Below, piece after piece: positions 8,245 to 15,844 of a stretch of 64,000 bases of DNA. Both the position numbers and the translations under genes were made by a program. Origin of the DNA: an uncultured Roseobacter sp. (GTDB lineage Bacteria; Pseudomonadota; Alphaproteobacteria; Rhodobacterales; Rhodobacteraceae); NCBI RefSeq assembly GCF_947495275.1, contig NZ_CANLYL010000001.1, forward strand, positions 636,115-700,114, read 5' to 3'. The notes beneath the pieces are model-generated. The model saw only the letters and a program-made list of their open reading frames with translations, was not told the DNA's origin and searched no databases. Every line of letters begins with the position of its first letter. Within the stretch, counting starts at the first letter, position 1.

Positions 8245-9339
8245 TCAGAGCTTTTTGATCAGATCGGGAAGCTTGCGATAATCCAGTGTGATGATCAGGC
8301 TGGGCCCCATAGGGTTTTGATCGTCCATCAGCACTTCTTCATAGGCATCCATGACGGTCTTTGCGCCCTCGGTATCCGCCAGCATGTTCGGGTTCATCAT
8401 GGTGTGTATTTGTTCATCCGTCAGGCCAGCGTTGGTTTCCGGGTTGGAAAGAATGGCCCGGTCCTCGTCTGAGATGGGCCCGCCCTTGTAACCGATGCTC
8501 ACGCCTTCGGCCCCTTTGAGCGACTTCATGAAGTGCATGTGTTCCGGCACGACATCGCGGTCGATCTTGCCCGCCAGATTCTGACGTTTCACCCCGGATT
8601 TCTGCGCTGCCGATTTGCGCCGTTTCTGCGCTGCGAAACCCTTGGCCCATTCAAACCAGCCCCCCAGACTTGAGCCCAGAAGCTCGACAATCTGTTTGGT
8701 CACGACGGCCCCTGTCGGATGCCATTCCAGCACGCCCGCAACGCCCGAAAACCTGTGATGACCCGCCATCAGGCTGTAAAGTTCCTGAAAATAGGCCTTC
8801 AGGTCACCTGGATTTGCAGGCTCGCCGATCTTGCCCGTGACATGCAAATCCGCCCAGTTGCGGTTGGGACCGGTTTCGATCGTGCCGGAAAAAACGCCGT
8901 GCTTCAAAGAGTTGCTGAAAAACTCCGGTACGTCCTGAGCCACAGCCTCCACTTCGGGCTCCGGCTCGGCCAGCGCGCCGGCACCGGCGTCCCTGTCCAG
9001 ATCAAGATCGGTGCGCGCCACGGTTTCAGGCCCGTCACTGCCTTCGAATTCAACGCTGTAGCTGTCTGTATCGTTGTTGTCTGACACCACGATCCGGCCC
9101 CGCCGACCCGTGGCATCCCGCACCCTTGTACCCGGCGCCAGCCCCTCTGCCACGACACGTTGCAACGGGGCATCGGGGCGCGCATGCAAATTGGCGCGGG
9201 TCTGGATAGCGTTCAATGCAACAACACTTTGGCTGGTGCTGGCCTTCTGCGCCAGAACACTCAGTCTTGCACCACCCGGTTTCGCGATGGGGTTGGCCGA
9301 TCTCTCAGGAGGCGCGCGGCGCTGCTTGTCAGCCTTCAT
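8245..9339 (-). CDS. Unrecognised protein with an eCIS-cargo-like N-terminal motif
   Basis: A 364-residue protein I cannot assign to a named family. Residues 1-35 are basic and look disordered. Residues 38-62 (SVVALNAIQTRAN, then PLQRVV) resemble the Q-L-x-x-L-Q-x-x-A-N motif seen at the N termini of proteins associated with extracellular contractile injection systems. Residues 66-115 look like a small SH3-like barrel (PGTRVRDATGRRGRIVVSDN to ETVARTDL). An acidic linker (121-140) leads to a C-terminal domain of about 220 residues with GWFEWAKGF and DEQIHTMMNPNM. It lies between two copies of the metR 3' end, suggesting acquisition. No HExxH or other catalytic motif is evident. The eCIS link is inference from motif resemblance. 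Confidence 0.6.
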   Translation of the reverse strand: MKADKQRRAPPERSANPIAKPGGARLSVLAQKASTSQSVVALNAIQTRANLHARPDAPLQRVVAEGLAPGTRVRDATGRRGRIVVSDNNDTDSYSVEFEGSDGPETVARTDLDLDRDAGAGALAEPEPEVEAVAQDVPEFFSNSLKHGVFSGTIETGPNRNWADLHVTGKIGEPANPGDLKAYFQELYSLMAGHHRFSGVAGVLEWHPTGAVVTKQIVELLGSSLGGWFEWAKGFAAQKRRKSAAQKSGVKRQNLAGKIDRDVVPEHMHFMKSLKGAEGVSIGYKGGPISDEDRAILSNPETNAGLTDEQIHTMMNPNMLADTEGAKTVMDAYEEVLMDDQNPMGPSLIITLDYRKLPDLIKKL

Positions 9340-9424
9340 GCCGGCTCGGTCTTCTCTGTGAAAGCATCCATTACTTGCAACCTATACTAGAAAATGCTCC
9401 GCGCGAAAGCCTGATGGATGTCCC

Positions 9425-10330
9425 TCACTGCATTTGAAGTTTGCGTGCTTCTGTCCCGGCCAGTTCCAGCAATTGTTTCATATAGGGTTTTTCCAGATCG
9501 TCCTGCCGGACAGCGGCATAAAGCCTGCGCGTGATACCCGCCTCAGTCAGGGGCCGCGTGATGTAGTCAGAGGAATATTTGACCTCGCGCACAACCCAGT
9601 CGGGCAAGACCGACACCCCGCGATTTGACGCAACCAGCAGCAGGATCACCGCGGTCAGTTCCACCTGCCGGATCGCTGCCGGTTCCACCTTGGCCGGGAT
9701 CAAAAGCTGACTGAACACATCCAGCCGGGTGCGCTCCACCGGGTAGGTGATGAGCGTCTCACCCCTGAAATCGGCCGCATCCACATAGGGTTTCTTGGCC
9801 AGCGGATGTGTGCTGGCGGCGACAAAAACCGGCGCATAATCAAAGAGTTCCACAAATTCCACACCTTGCAACTCCTCGGGGTCGGAGGAAATAACCAGAT
9901 CGACCTCTTCTTTCAGCAGCGCAGGCAGCGCGTCAAAGGCGAGCCCGGGGCGAATGTCCACATCCACATCGCCCCAGTTCTTGCGGAACAATTCCAGCAC
10001 CGGAAAAAGCCATTCAAAACAGGCATGGCATTCAATGGCGATATGCATCCGCCCGGTCGATCCCGCTCGCAGGCCGGTGAATTCTTCCTGCAAGGCCTGC
10101 ACCTGCGGCAGAACCTGCTGAGCAAGCTTCAACAGGCGCATACCGGCCGGCGACAGTTTCAGCGGTTTGGAGCGGCGCACGAAAAGTTCCACACCGGCCT
10201 GATCCTCCAACCCCTTGATCTGGTGGCTCAGCGCCGATTGGGTGATGTGCAGCTGATCGGCCGCCCGCGCCAGCCCACCCGCCTCGTGAATGGCCTGAAT
10301 GGTGCGCAGATGGCGGAACTCGATATGCAT
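9425..10330 (-). CDS. metR: LysR-family regulator, MetR-like
   Basis: LysR-type transcription factor of 301 residues. The N-terminal winged helix-turn-helix (AIHEAGGLARAADQLHITQS, residues about 14-33) is followed by the LTTR linker and a periplasmic-binding-like effector domain. The family member is assigned from the sequence character (IECHACFEWLFPVLELFRKN is typical of MetR, which senses homocysteine) and from its position, divergent from metF 88 bases away. The ATG at 10330 has GAGGATC before it. Its last 38 codons are duplicated downstream at 8092-8208. LysR members usually autorepress and control the divergent gene, so metF is the obvious target. Confidence 0.85.
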   Translation of the reverse strand: MHIEFRHLRTIQAIHEAGGLARAADQLHITQSALSHQIKGLEDQAGVELFVRRSKPLKLSPAGMRLLKLAQQVLPQVQALQEEFTGLRAGSTGRMHIAIECHACFEWLFPVLELFRKNWGDVDVDIRPGLAFDALPALLKEEVDLVISSDPEELQGVEFVELFDYAPVFVAASTHPLAKKPYVDAADFRGETLITYPVERTRLDVFSQLLIPAKVEPAAIRQVELTAVILLLVASNRGVSVLPDWVVREVKYSSDYITRPLTEAGITRRLYAAVRQDDLEKPYMKQLLELAGTEARKLQMQ

Positions 10331-10332
10331 AT

Positions 10333-10411
10333 GATCCTCATGTTAAAGATGAGAGTTATGAATTTGTCTCACGAACACATCTGTGGCACAAGGCATGAAA
10401 TCATGAGGATC
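10333..10411. promoter_or_regulatory. metR-metF divergent control region with near-consensus MetR box
   Basis: The 88-base gap between metR and metF holds three visible elements. At 10359-10371 is TGAATTTGTCTCA, one base from the MetR consensus TGAA-N5-TTCA. At 10337-10353 is CTCAT-N7-ATGAG. At 10394-10405 is CATGA-AA-TCATG. In addition GATCCTCATG (10333-10342) and CATGAGGATC (10402-10411) form a perfect 10-base inverted repeat that places an identical ribosome-binding sequence before each gene. Binding is inferred from the consensus only. Confidence 0.5.
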
Positions 10412-10418
10412 CTGTTTG

Positions 10419-11288
10419 ATGCCCACGCCCTCCGTCTCGTTTGAAGTCTTCCCGCCCCGTTCCATCGACGCCTCTTTCAAGCTGTGGGAAACCGCGCAGG
10501 CGCTGGCACCGCTGGAGCCACGGTTCTTCTCCGTCACCTATGGTGCGGGTGGTAGCACCCGCGACCTGACCCATGATGCCGCCTATACCCTGCGCAAATC
10601 ATCCGGGCTGCCGGTCGCCGCACATCTGACCTGTGTGGGGGCAACCAAATCCGAAACCATGGCCACGGCCCAGCGTTTCGCCAAGGCAGGTGTGACCGAC
10701 ATCGTGGCCTTGCGAGGCGATCCCCCCGAAGGTGCCGCCGGGTTTGAGCCACACCCTGAGGGTTTCGCAAATTCCTGTGAATTGATCGAAGCGCTGGCGC
10801 AGACCGGCCAGTTTACCCTGCGTGTCGGGGCCTATCCCGAGAAACATCCGGATGCGCAAAATCAGCAGGCCAACATCGATTGGCTCAAGGCCAAGATCGA
10901 CGCAGGGGCTGACGAGGCCATCACCCAGTTCTTCTTTGAGACGGACACGTTTTTGCGCTTCCGGGATGACTGCGCCAAAGCGGGCATCACAGCGCCGATC
11001 ACACCGGGCATTCTGCCGATCATCAACTGGACGAACGCGCGCAAATTCGCGCTGCGTTGCGGCGCAAACGTACCGGACTGGCTCGATCAGGCGTTTGATA
11101 CCGCCATCCGCGATGACCGGCATGACCTTCTGGCCACGGCAATCTGCACGGAGATGTGCTCGGACCTGTTGGACGAAGGCGTCGACAGTCTGCATTTCTA
11201 CACGTTGAACCGGCCCGAAATGACCCGAGAGATTTGCCACGCGTTGGGGGTCACACAGGCCGTTACCGGCGTGCGGGACGTCGCGTAA
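10419..11288 (+). CDS. metF: 5,10-methylenetetrahydrofolate reductase
   Basis: FAD enzyme reducing 5,10-methylene-THF to 5-methyl-THF, the methyl donor for methionine synthesis. It has 289 residues, the short bacterial MetF type without a regulatory domain. Visible signatures: SVSFEVFPPRS at the start with the catalytic Glu, SVTYGAGGSTRD, HLTCVGAT, DIVALRGDPP, and DEAITQFFFE with TPGILPI after it. I start at ATG 10419; a TTG one codon earlier is also possible, and GAGGATC lies before both. It is divergent from metR. The sarcosine oxidase genes 8 kb away generate its substrate. Confidence 0.95.
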   Translation: MPTPSVSFEVFPPRSIDASFKLWETAQALAPLEPRFFSVTYGAGGSTRDLTHDAAYTLRKSSGLPVAAHLTCVGATKSETMATAQRFAKAGVTDIVALRGDPPEGAAGFEPHPEGFANSCELIEALAQTGQFTLRVGAYPEKHPDAQNQQANIDWLKAKIDAGADEAITQFFFETDTFLRFRDDCAKAGITAPITPGILPIINWTNARKFALRCGANVPDWLDQAFDTAIRDDRHDLLATAICTEMCSDLLDEGVDSLHFYTLNRPEMTREICHALGVTQAVTGVRDVA

Positions 11289-11319
11289 GTCTTGTAGCTC
11301 AAAACCGATAATCCTAGCT

Positions 11320-11341
11320 TCCGGGGTAGCGCAGCCCCGGA
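11320..11341. terminator. Hairpin between metF and the thioesterase gene, overlapping its ribosome binding site
   Basis: Seven-base arms TCCGGGG (11320-11326) and CCCCGGA (11335-11341) form a perfect stem with an eight-base loop. There is no U run. The right arm covers GGAG, the ribosome binding site of the thioesterase gene starting at 11349. It could be a weak metF terminator or a structure that hides that site. Confidence 0.4.
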
Positions 11342-11348
11342 GACGCCC

Positions 11349-11828
11349 ATGCCCATCGCCACATCCCCCGCCGATCTGATGCCCCAACACGAGGTGCTAC
11401 AGCTCTCCGGTCTGGCATTCATGCAATCGATCCTGGAGGGCAAGACGCCCGGCCCGCCGATTGGCCAGACCATGGGCTTCACGCTGCAAGATGTGGCCGA
11501 AGGGCGCGCGGTTTTCACCGGCACGCCTGAGTTCAACGTGACCAACCCGATGGGCACCGTGCACGGCGGATGGTACGGCGCGCTTCTGGACAGCGCTTTG
11601 GGCTGTTCGGTGATGACCTGCGTGCCGCGCGGCTCGGTCTATACAACGCTGGAATTCAAGGTGAACATCCTGCGCGCCATCCCGCTGGGCACGCGCGTGA
11701 TCTGCAAGGCTGAAGTCGATCACGCCGGACGTTCCACCGGGGTGGCCCATGCTGAGATCAGGGGCGCTGATGATGACAAGCTTTACTCTACGGGCTCCAC
11801 GACCTGCATCATCATGAAGCTAGCCTGA
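11349..11828 (+). CDS. PaaI-family hotdog thioesterase
   Basis: A 159-residue hotdog-fold protein of the PaaI/YdiI acyl-CoA thioesterase family. The core motif GTVHGGWYGALLDSALG (about residue 72) carries the conserved HGG segment before the hot-dog helix, and LEFKVNILRAIPLGTRV matches the following strand. Substrate is unknown; such enzymes hydrolyse aromatic or medium-chain acyl-CoA thioesters. It lies 60 bases downstream of metF on the same strand, separated by a hairpin that covers its ribosome binding site. Confidence 0.88.
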   Translation: MPIATSPADLMPQHEVLQLSGLAFMQSILEGKTPGPPIGQTMGFTLQDVAEGRAVFTGTPEFNVTNPMGTVHGGWYGALLDSALGCSVMTCVPRGSVYTTLEFKVNILRAIPLGTRVICKAEVDHAGRSTGVAHAEIRGADDDKLYSTGSTTCIIMKLA

Positions 11829-11848
11829 CCCACGACCCGCAAACGGGA

Positions 11849-12223
11849 TCAATCGGGATCGATGTGCAGGCCCCTGCTGCGTGCCAGCGCCCGGCAATAG
11901 GACGTCCAGTCGCGAAAATCCTCGCTGAAAAAATAGAGCGCGCCCTTGTCCGACCATTGCGCGCATTTCTCACCCCAGAGGTGGGAGACATAGCCTTCGG
12001 TATCGGAGCGTCTTTCATTTTCGGCCTGCGCCAGTGCTGCGTCCGCCCAAACCTGCGCTGCGGCATGAAGCCGTCGGGCGCGATCAAAGGTGCTGACGCG
12101 GTCGGATGCAACGGTGTAGAGCGCACCGCATTGGATCATGCTTTCGCTGATCGGCTGACCGGCATGGGCGGGCAAAAACCCCGCCATCCAGACAGCGCAA
12201 ATCAATGAAGTCTTTCGCAACAT
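11849..12223 (-). CDS. Secreted hypothetical protein
   Basis: A 124-residue protein with a clear N-terminal signal peptide (MLRKTSLICAVWMAGFLPAH, cleavage probably after AHA). The mature part is helical and contains three cysteines (IQCGALYT, EKCAQWSD, TSYCRALA). I do not recognise the family. The ATG at 12223 is preceded by a strong GGAGGTGG; a TTG codon lies immediately upstream. It stands alone, converging with the thioesterase gene and following the DUF2235 gene on its own strand by about 65 bases. Confidence 0.75.
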   Translation of the reverse strand: MLRKTSLICAVWMAGFLPAHAGQPISESMIQCGALYTVASDRVSTFDRARRLHAAAQVWADAALAQAENERRSDTEGYVSHLWGEKCAQWSDKGALYFFSEDFRDWTSYCRALARSRGLHIDPD

Positions 12224-12289
12224 CAACCACCTCCAGGATACGCAAAAGGTGAATAACAGGGCAATATGGTGAGAATTTGGCGGGGTTCT

Positions 12290-13369
12290 CTAGACCGTTT
12301 TGCTGAACCGGACCCAGCCGCGCGCCGGAGGTTTTGCGGCCTCTCTCAAGGAAACGCTGTCGTGCAGATGTTCCGATGGATCGAGGCCTACTTTGCGAGC
12401 GCGACGGGAAATGAACCATCTGCCGTACCCTCTGAAAGTGCCCGTCGAGGGTGCTGTGGCATCCTGCGCAAACCGTTGCGCCCAGCCATCGGGCAGCGGC
12501 AGCCCGCAGATTTGCGCGCGCTCCAGCATCCAGACAAGCGGTATGTTGGATAACTCGCGCGCCTCCTCATAGCCGCCCAGCTGCCCCCCCACATCGCCAT
12601 GAGTGCCCGGAAACCAGACCTGCTCAACCTGCCCTTCGAACCCCTCCGGGGACGTCCACATCACCGGCGCATAAACCACGCGGGTTTCATCAAGCGCCAG
12701 TGCCTGGAACCCGGCTTTGACGTTGTGGCTCAGATGGTGGTTGTGAAACGCATGACGCGCTTCGCTCAGGCGCCACAGAAGCGGCGCATTGAACCCAAGT
12801 GATTTGACCGTGTCCCAGACGCCGATCATTTCGATCTGCACCTCGCCCAGACAATGCGCGGCGCGAAATTCGCGGGCGCAGGCACTGTCCGGATCTCCCT
12901 CATAGTGGCGGTAGACATCGCGAATATTGCGTTCCGTTGCCTCTTCTGCACGCAAGAGCCCCATGCGGTCGATCACGCCCGCAAGGCTGCGGACCGCATA
13001 GGCCCCCCGCGAATACCCCATCAGGAAAATCTTGTCGCCCGGACGGTACCGCGAGGCCAGATAGCCGTAGGCGCGTCGTATCTGGCGGTTGATCCCACGC
13101 CCCTGCAACACATCCATGGCCGAGCGCCAGCCATTCCATTGCAATCCCGGTTCATAGTAGATCGACAGTTCGCTGCCGACTTCGCGGCACAGATGATAGG
13201 CCCTTCCTGCGTTGGTTTCGCACCCCGGTTCGAGCGAGGACATGGTGCCATCCAGGATCACCACATGGACAACGGGGCCACGGCGGGGGCCAAAATCGCT
13301 ATCGGGCCGGCGCCAGAACCTGCTGCGCAGCCAGCCGAGCCATCTGTTATTCCGCCGCGAGGACCTCAC
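12290..13369 (-). CDS. DUF2235 (Tle1-like) alpha/beta hydrolase
   Basis: A 359-residue protein of the DUF2235 family, which includes type VI secretion phospholipase effectors (Tle1) and uncharacterised cytosolic hydrolases. The nucleophile elbow GYSRGA puts the catalytic Ser at about residue 120. GVWDTVKSLG supplies the family Asp and PGTHGDVGG the likely His. Residues 34-42 (VHVVILDGT) are the typical N-terminal strand. It has no signal peptide and no VgrG, Hcp or immunity-type neighbour, so an effector role is not supported here. The GTG start at 13369 overlaps the end of the CoxL-like gene by 23 bases, suggesting coupling, though the ribosome binding site is weak. Confidence 0.83.
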   Translation of the reverse strand: MRSSRRNNRWLGWLRSRFWRRPDSDFGPRRGPVVHVVILDGTMSSLEPGCETNAGRAYHLCREVGSELSIYYEPGLQWNGWRSAMDVLQGRGINRQIRRAYGYLASRYRPGDKIFLMGYSRGAYAVRSLAGVIDRMGLLRAEEATERNIRDVYRHYEGDPDSACAREFRAAHCLGEVQIEMIGVWDTVKSLGFNAPLLWRLSEARHAFHNHHLSHNVKAGFQALALDETRVVYAPVMWTSPEGFEGQVEQVWFPGTHGDVGGQLGGYEEARELSNIPLVWMLERAQICGLPLPDGWAQRFAQDATAPSTGTFRGYGRWFISRRARKVGLDPSEHLHDSVSLREAAKPPARGWVRFSKTV

Positions 13370-15644
13370 TGTTCAACAGCTCCCAAACTTTATGCGGTGT
13401 GAAAGGCATATCAGCCTGTCGTACGCCCCGCTCCCAAAGCGCATCCTGAACCGCGTTCGCAACGGCGGCCAATGCACCCACCGTGCCCGCTTCGCCACAT
13501 CCCTTCATACCCATGATGTTGGCGGTGGAGGGCACCGGTTCCGATGTAAAACTAATAGTGGGTATGTCATCCGCGCGCGGCAAGGCGTAGTCCATGAACG
13601 ATGCCGTGAGCAATTGCCCATCCGCGTCGTAGACAACATGCTCTGTGATCGCCTGACCGATCCCCTGAGCCACCCCGCCATGAACCTGACCTTCGGCCAG
13701 CATCGGATTGATAAGATTGCCGAAATCATCAACGACCGTGTAACGCTCGACCGTGACCACACCGGTCTCGGGGTCGATCACAACCTCTGAAACATGACAT
13801 CCGTTTGGAAAGCTGCGCGCGGGCAGAGTGGCGCGCGCTTCATGTACCAGCAGATCATCGCGCCCTTTCGCGCGGGCCATTTCTGCCACCTCCAGCATGG
13901 TCGGTGTCAGGTTCGACCCATCAGCGCGGAACCGTTCGTCGTCAAAGCTGATCTCTGAAGCGGGTACGCCCATTTCATCGGCCAGAAAGGCAGAGAAACT
14001 CTCGGTCATCGCTGAAACCGTGGCCAGTGTCGCATTGGTCTGCACGGTGACGGATCGCGACCCGCCCGTACCACCGCCCGAGGCGATCAGGTCACTGTCG
14101 CCTTGTACAACGGAGATCATTTCAGCGGGAATACCGGTCTGATCGGCAAGGAAGGCGGCAAAAACCGTCTCATGCCCCTGCCCTGTGGATTGTGTGCCCA
14201 CGTAAATCGTCACCGTACCGTCCTCATTAAACGTCACCTTCGCGCCTTCCGAAGGATCACCCAAAATACTTTCAATATAGTAACACAAACCAACGCCTCT
14301 CAGAAGACCGCGTTCGGCATCAGCCTTTTTGCGCGCCTCAAAGCCTGAAAGTGCCGCTTCCTGCACCGCCCGGTCGAGCACCTTGTTGAAATCCCCCACG
14401 TCGTAGGTTTCGCCCACGGTGGTGTCGTAGGGGAACTGTTCGGGCTTGATGAAATTGCGCCGCCGCAGCGCAATGGGGTCTACGCCCAACTCGCGCGCCG
14501 CCCGGTCCATCAGCCGTTCCAGGACGTAAATCGCCTCCGGACGCCCAGCGCCGCGATAGGCATCCACATAGGTCGTATTGGTGTAAATCCCCTCAACCCG
14601 CAGCCAGGTTTTCTGCACGTCATAGACACCCATCATGACGCGGCTGAAAAGCTGCGATTGAATGAATTGCCCGAAATGGCTGTTATAGGCGCCCAGATTG
14701 CAGCGGGTGTGCACCCGGTAGGCGATGATCCTGTTGGTCTCGTCAAAGGCGAACTCAGCCGTGGAAACCAGATCACGGCCAGCATTGTCCGACAGCATGG
14801 CCTCGGTGCGTTCCGACATCCAGCGCACAGGACGCCCCGCAAGCCGTGCGGCATGGGCCGCAAGGGCGTATTCGGGATAGGGAAACCCCTTCATGCCAAA
14901 ACCACCGCCCACATCCGGCGTGGTCACGCGCACATCGGCTTCTTCGAGCCCCAGTGCCTTGGCAATGAATTCCTTCTGGCCCCAGACCCCCTGTCCGCCC
15001 AGCGACACATGCACCCGGTTACCGTCCCATTCGGCAAAACACCCGCGCGGTTCCAGCGAATTGACGATGATCCGGTTGTCTCCAACATCCAGGCTGACGG
15101 TTCTGGCCGCTGATCTGAAGGCGGCATCGGTTGCTGCCTCGTCCCCCATTGCCCAGTCAAAGGCCCGGTTGTCTGGCACGTCATCATGCACAGGCGCGCC
15201 CCCGGCCGCCACATCCATCTTGGCGGGCAGATCATCGTAATCAAGCAGTATCAGCTCTGCCGCGTCGCGCGCCTGATCCAGCGTTTCGGCCACCACAAAA
15301 GCAACCGGCTCGCCGACAAACCGCATCTTCCCCTTTGCCAGCAAGGGGCGCTTGGGTGCCGCCCCCGGGGTGCCATCGTGGTTTTTGACCGTCGCCCCAA
15401 ACATGTTGACATCCATGCCGGCCGCTTCGAGGTCATCTATGGTCAGAACCGCATGGACACCTTCGGCCTCTCGCGCGTCCGACACATCCAGTGTAGTGAT
15501 CACACCATGCGCGACAGGAGCCCGGAAAACGAAGGCCCGCAGCGCATTTTCCGGCGCGATATCATCTACATAACGGCCATGGCCGGTCAGGAACCGCACA
15601 TCTTCCACACGTCTGATCGATTGTGATTTGCCGAACTTTTCCAT
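13347..15644 (-). CDS. Xanthine dehydrogenase-family molybdopterin subunit (form II CoxL-like)
   Basis: Large molybdenum-cofactor subunit of the xanthine oxidase/CO dehydrogenase family, 765 residues. The active-site loop reads AYRGAGRPEA, the form II type, not the AYxCSFR of genuine aerobic CO dehydrogenase, so CO oxidation is unlikely and the substrate is unknown. Other signatures: SIRRVEDVRFLTGHGRYVDD at the N terminus, GGQGVWGQKEFIAKAL, VGGGFGMKG, and the terminal glutamate region GMKGCGEAGTVGA. AAGGAG precedes the ATG. The FAD-binding (M) and 2Fe-2S (S) subunit genes that normally accompany it are absent on both sides, so they must be encoded elsewhere. Confidence 0.92.
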   Translation of the reverse strand: MEKFGKSQSIRRVEDVRFLTGHGRYVDDIAPENALRAFVFRAPVAHGVITTLDVSDAREAEGVHAVLTIDDLEAAGMDVNMFGATVKNHDGTPGAAPKRPLLAKGKMRFVGEPVAFVVAETLDQARDAAELILLDYDDLPAKMDVAAGGAPVHDDVPDNRAFDWAMGDEAATDAAFRSAARTVSLDVGDNRIIVNSLEPRGCFAEWDGNRVHVSLGGQGVWGQKEFIAKALGLEEADVRVTTPDVGGGFGMKGFPYPEYALAAHAARLAGRPVRWMSERTEAMLSDNAGRDLVSTAEFAFDETNRIIAYRVHTRCNLGAYNSHFGQFIQSQLFSRVMMGVYDVQKTWLRVEGIYTNTTYVDAYRGAGRPEAIYVLERLMDRAARELGVDPIALRRRNFIKPEQFPYDTTVGETYDVGDFNKVLDRAVQEAALSGFEARKKADAERGLLRGVGLCYYIESILGDPSEGAKVTFNEDGTVTIYVGTQSTGQGHETVFAAFLADQTGIPAEMISVVQGDSDLIASGGGTGGSRSVTVQTNATLATVSAMTESFSAFLADEMGVPASEISFDDERFRADGSNLTPTMLEVAEMARAKGRDDLLVHEARATLPARSFPNGCHVSEVVIDPETGVVTVERYTVVDDFGNLINPMLAEGQVHGGVAQGIGQAITEHVVYDADGQLLTASFMDYALPRADDIPTISFTSEPVPSTANIMGMKGCGEAGTVGALAAVANAVQDALWERGVRQADMPFTPHKVWELLNSEVLAAE

Positions 15645-15844
15645 GGGGAATTTCTCCTTGTGCCATCTTGTGCCATCGCGTCACGCGGACACTAGCGGCA
15701 AGGGCGCGCTTGTCCAGTCACGCGAGCGATGGTTTGATCACCCAGTCGCCGGATCGGCGGGAATGCGACCTCCGCCCAGGTCGCAAACAGAACAGAGGAT
15801 CGCCGCCGCCTCAGACATCGTTGTGGCAAAAGAGGAGGTATCAC

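Noticed and set aside
12290..13369. DUF2235 protein as a type VI secretion effector
   Set aside because: No VgrG, PAAR, Hcp or immunity gene is adjacent; many DUF2235 proteins are not effectors.
13347..15644. Aerobic carbon monoxide dehydrogenase
   Set aside because: The active-site loop is AYRGAGR (form II), and the coxM and coxS genes are absent.
15623..15844. N-terminal extension of the dioxygenase gene
   Set aside because: The upstream codons do not resemble the family and a GAGGAGGT site fixes the ATG at 15845.
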